The position numbers and the translations under genes were made by a program. The notes under the pieces are model-generated. The model had not been told where the DNA came from, made no database searches, and was given only the letters and a program-made list of their open reading frames with translations. Positions 62,021 through 64,000 of a stretch of DNA of 64,000 bases are shown piece by piece (position 1 is the first letter of the stretch; every line of letters starts with the position of its first letter). Origin of the DNA: CADEDV01 sp048498035 (GTDB lineage Bacteria > Bacteroidota > Bacteroidia > Chitinophagales > Chitinophagaceae); assembly GCA_048498035.1 (NCBI GenBank), contig JBEHYT010000010.1:1-64000 (forward strand). The letters run 5' to 3'.

Positions 62021-63613
62021 ATGAAATTGAAAAATATAATCATTACGGCCTCAATAGCGGCAACGACGATGGTTGCGGTGACGGGGTGCAGTAAGAACAA
62101 ATTTGACATCAACGCCAATCCGGACGATGTGACGGATGCGTCGGTTACGGCTTCGGTATTATTACCCGGAGCTCTTCAATCTACCGCCCTTGCCATGGTA
62201 AATGACACATGGTTCCTGGAATGGTGGATGGGTCATGGTGCGCGCTCCGGTTCCTACCAATCGCTTACCCAGGAAGAAACCTATAAGTTCACGAATGATT
62301 TTCACGTGAATATCTGGAATAGCTTCTATGCCAACGCTAACAACTACAACCTGATGATCACAAAGGCAATGGAAAGCGGTGCAGGAACATACGAAGCGAT
62401 CGGCCGGATCATGAAATCATTTGATATGCAGATCCTGGTAGATATCTATGGCAACATTCCCTATTCAGAGGCTTTCCAGGGAACTGCTGTTTCTACTCCG
62501 AAGTATGATAAGGGTATTGATGTATACAAGGGCATTTTTGCTGACCTGGATAAAGCCCTGGCTATACTGTCTGATGTTAGTCCAACTACACCAACAGATC
62601 CGGCTAAAAATCCTGACATTTCCAGTTCGGACCTTGCATTTAAAGGCAATCTGACAAAATGGAGGAAATTTGCTAATACACTTCGCCTGCGTATGCTGCT
62701 GCATCTTTATAATGGGGTGGCGACTCAAACGGTTGCTCCAGGCATCGATGTTGCCGCTGAGATGGCAAAGATTACAGCTGATGGGTCCGGTTACCTGGGT
62801 GCTGATGAGTCAGTAATGATCAATCCCGGATTTACCGGTACCAAACCGCAACCTTATTATCGTGCCTACGTGACCAACGAATCTGGTGTATCTAATCAGC
62901 GCGATTACCTGCGTGCGAGCGATTACGCGATCAACTACTATGATGCAGATGGCGACCCCCGCATCGACTATTTTTACAAAGCACCAAGTAGCGGACACCA
63001 GGGAATTGTATTTGGTACACCTTCAGGTGGTTCAGCCCCTACGGGTGATGAACTATCCAGTATTCGCGGCATTGGTTATTCTCCAAACGGAGCAGCCTCT
63101 CCAGCATGGATATTCACAAGCACTGAAAGCCTGTTCCTGCAAGCAGAAGCCCGCCAGCGCGGTTTGATTACCACTGGACCCACTGCTGCAACCCTGCTCA
63201 CATCCGCAATTCGTGACTCTTTCAAATGGCTCGGTATCCCGGATGCCTACAACGAGGCAGATGCGTATATTGCTTATAACGCCACTTTCTCAGACGTAGA
63301 TATCACTGCCCCCGCCAACGGTTCAAGACCTCCCGGTGGTTTGTACACGATTCTTTCTCAAAAATGGTTCGCATTAAATGAGATTGATGCATTTGAGTTG
63401 TGGACCGACTATCGCAGAACGGGAATTGTTTACGGTGTCGGTGGCGGTTATACCCCTGGTCCGACCCTGTCTGTTGACCCGGGTCGTACAGCGACAAGCA
63501 TTCCGGTGCGCCTTTTCTATCCGCAGACTGAATACAACTATAATGCTGATAATGTAGCTGCAGAGGGAACAATCAACGTATTCACCTCACGGATATTCTG
63601 GGATTTAAATTAA
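62021..63613 (+). CDS. SusD/RagB-family nutrient-binding lipoprotein
   Basis: The surface lid and binding lipoprotein of the SusC/D complex (530 residues). It has a lipobox VTGC with Cys23 and SusD-like features of the SusD_2 type: DINANPDDVTDASV, ALQSTAL, FEDWWMGH-like WWMGHGARSG, IYGNIPYSEAF, KWRKFANTLRLRMLLHL and SESLFLQAEARQRGLI with C-terminal QKWFALNEIDAFELWTDYRRTG. It is co-transcribed with the transporter. Confidence 0.95.
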   Translation: MKLKNIIITASIAATTMVAVTGCSKNKFDINANPDDVTDASVTASVLLPGALQSTALAMVNDTWFLEWWMGHGARSGSYQSLTQEETYKFTNDFHVNIWNSFYANANNYNLMITKAMESGAGTYEAIGRIMKSFDMQILVDIYGNIPYSEAFQGTAVSTPKYDKGIDVYKGIFADLDKALAILSDVSPTTPTDPAKNPDISSSDLAFKGNLTKWRKFANTLRLRMLLHLYNGVATQTVAPGIDVAAEMAKITADGSGYLGADESVMINPGFTGTKPQPYYRAYVTNESGVSNQRDYLRASDYAINYYDADGDPRIDYFYKAPSSGHQGIVFGTPSGGSAPTGDELSSIRGIGYSPNGAASPAWIFTSTESLFLQAEARQRGLITTGPTAATLLTSAIRDSFKWLGIPDAYNEADAYIAYNATFSDVDITAPANGSRPPGGLYTILSQKWFALNEIDAFELWTDYRRTGIVYGVGGGYTPGPTLSVDPGRTATSIPVRLFYPQTEYNYNADNVAAEGTINVFTSRIFWDLN

Positions 63614-63632
63614 ACTGATTAAAACAAAGTTT

Positions 63633-64000
63633 ATGAAAAAGACATTTCTATATCTAACATTAGGATGCGCCTTACTTATCGGCGGTACCGGGTGTTTGAA
63701 AGACAAAGGTTACGAAGCGCAGGAGTACGGCATCCAGATCAAAGAGAAAAAGGGTGTTGCTTTTCCGCAAGCCGATGCTAGTCCGGTAACCATTGGTATT
63801 ACCGGCCAAAGCGCTGATCTAACCGTGAATGCGACAAAACTGACGCTGGAAGAAGATGGTTATCCTGCGGCTGACGTTCATATCACCCTCGCGGTAAATC
63901 AGAATCTTGTTACTGATGCAGGTCTTACTCCACTTCCTAACGGCACGTTTACTGTAAGTTCACTTAACATGACGGTACCTGCTGGAGCCAAGATCACTGA
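63633..64000 (+). CDS. Lipoprotein, third gene of the SusC/D operon (truncated by window end)
   Basis: The first 122 residues of a lipoprotein with lipobox GTGC (Cys21). The mature part (VTIGITGQSADLTVNATKLTL, LAVNQNLV) resembles the beta-sandwich N-terminal part of DUF1735/BT_3987-like surface lipoproteins often found after susD. It continues beyond the window, so the C-terminal part and substrate type are unseen. It begins 19 bases after susD. Confidence 0.75.
   Translation, partial: MKKTFLYLTLGCALLIGGTGCLKDKGYEAQEYGIQIKEKKGVAFPQADASPVTIGITGQSADLTVNATKLTLEEDGYPAADVHITLAVNQNLVTDAGLTPLPNGTFTVSSLNMTVPAGAKIT

Noticed and set aside
1..64000. CRISPR arrays, tRNA, rRNA, insertion sequences, prophage
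   Set aside because: I looked for regularly spaced repeats, tRNA arm motifs, transposase motifs and flanking inverted repeats in all gaps and saw none; the gaps are short apart from those described.

Overview
The window looks like chromosomal DNA from a Bacteroidota member, most likely of the Chitinophagaceae or a close relative (inference). The evidence is a SprA-type secretion giant, a SusC/SusD pair, type IX secretion (T9SS) parts and a cargo protein with a gliding-motility C-terminal sorting domain, a futalosine menaquinone pathway, and promoters of the Bacteroidota form (TTG or TTTG, about 20 bases, TAnnTTTG) with no reliance on Shine-Dalgarno sites. The whole window is dense, ordinary-looking chromosome with no insertion sequence, prophage, CRISPR array, rRNA or tRNA that I can see.

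Layout. 1-10.1 kb: recJ and a polyprenyl diphosphate synthase gene, an OmpA-family protein, then a cell-envelope/coenzyme cluster (bamD, rpoZ, coaBC, a DUF4835/PorD-like gene and a DUF4296 lipoprotein) and a 3-oxoacid CoA-transferase pair. 10.1-20.3 kb: a signalling region with two copies of a three-gene cassette (seven-helix membrane protein, short histidine kinase, NarL-type response regulator), two further lone response regulators, a methyltransferase, and three genes of unknown function. 20.3-33.3 kb: a class IV aminotransferase, photolyase, mqnD/mqnB, two tandem PTPS/QueD-family genes with folE, fabD, a TPR histidine kinase with its regulator, a GNAT gene, a Cys/Met-metabolism PLP enzyme, dinB-like, fabH and ruvA. 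33.3-40.5 kb: sprA. 40.5-54.2 kb: a short-chain dehydrogenase, a hydrolase, lnt, tonB, guaB, an M28 peptidase, a large T9SS cargo protein, dprA and a PorE-like OmpA protein. 54.2-58.7 kb: queE, folD and two outer-membrane proteins. 58.8-64 kb: a SusC/SusD operon whose third gene, a lipoprotein, runs off the window.

The most interesting signal is not a protein. The two largest intergenic gaps (12.3-13.2 kb and 19.1-19.6 kb) each hold a copy of the same roughly 125-130-base element on the minus strand. Each copy has a TTG-N20-TAnnTTTG promoter placed exactly at its 5' end, ends that pair into a 10-11 bp closing stem, an identical 19-base core, and a U-run directly after the closing stem. These are the features of a structured, independently transcribed small RNA with two paralogues, possibly a 6S-like RNA. 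Each copy is divergent from a lone NarL-type response regulator gene. The first gap also holds two perfect DnaA-box 9-mers, an operator-like palindrome inside the RNA promoter and a 20-codon ORF with its own strong terminator.

Together the genes describe a free-living, surface-active heterotroph: BamD, Lnt, TonB, SusC/D and the T9SS parts build and energise the outer membrane and its secretion system, while the regulators probably tune it. Starts were moved inward from the longest reading frame wherever the longer form relied on a TTG and a clear ATG with a signal peptide, conserved N-terminus or promoter box followed.
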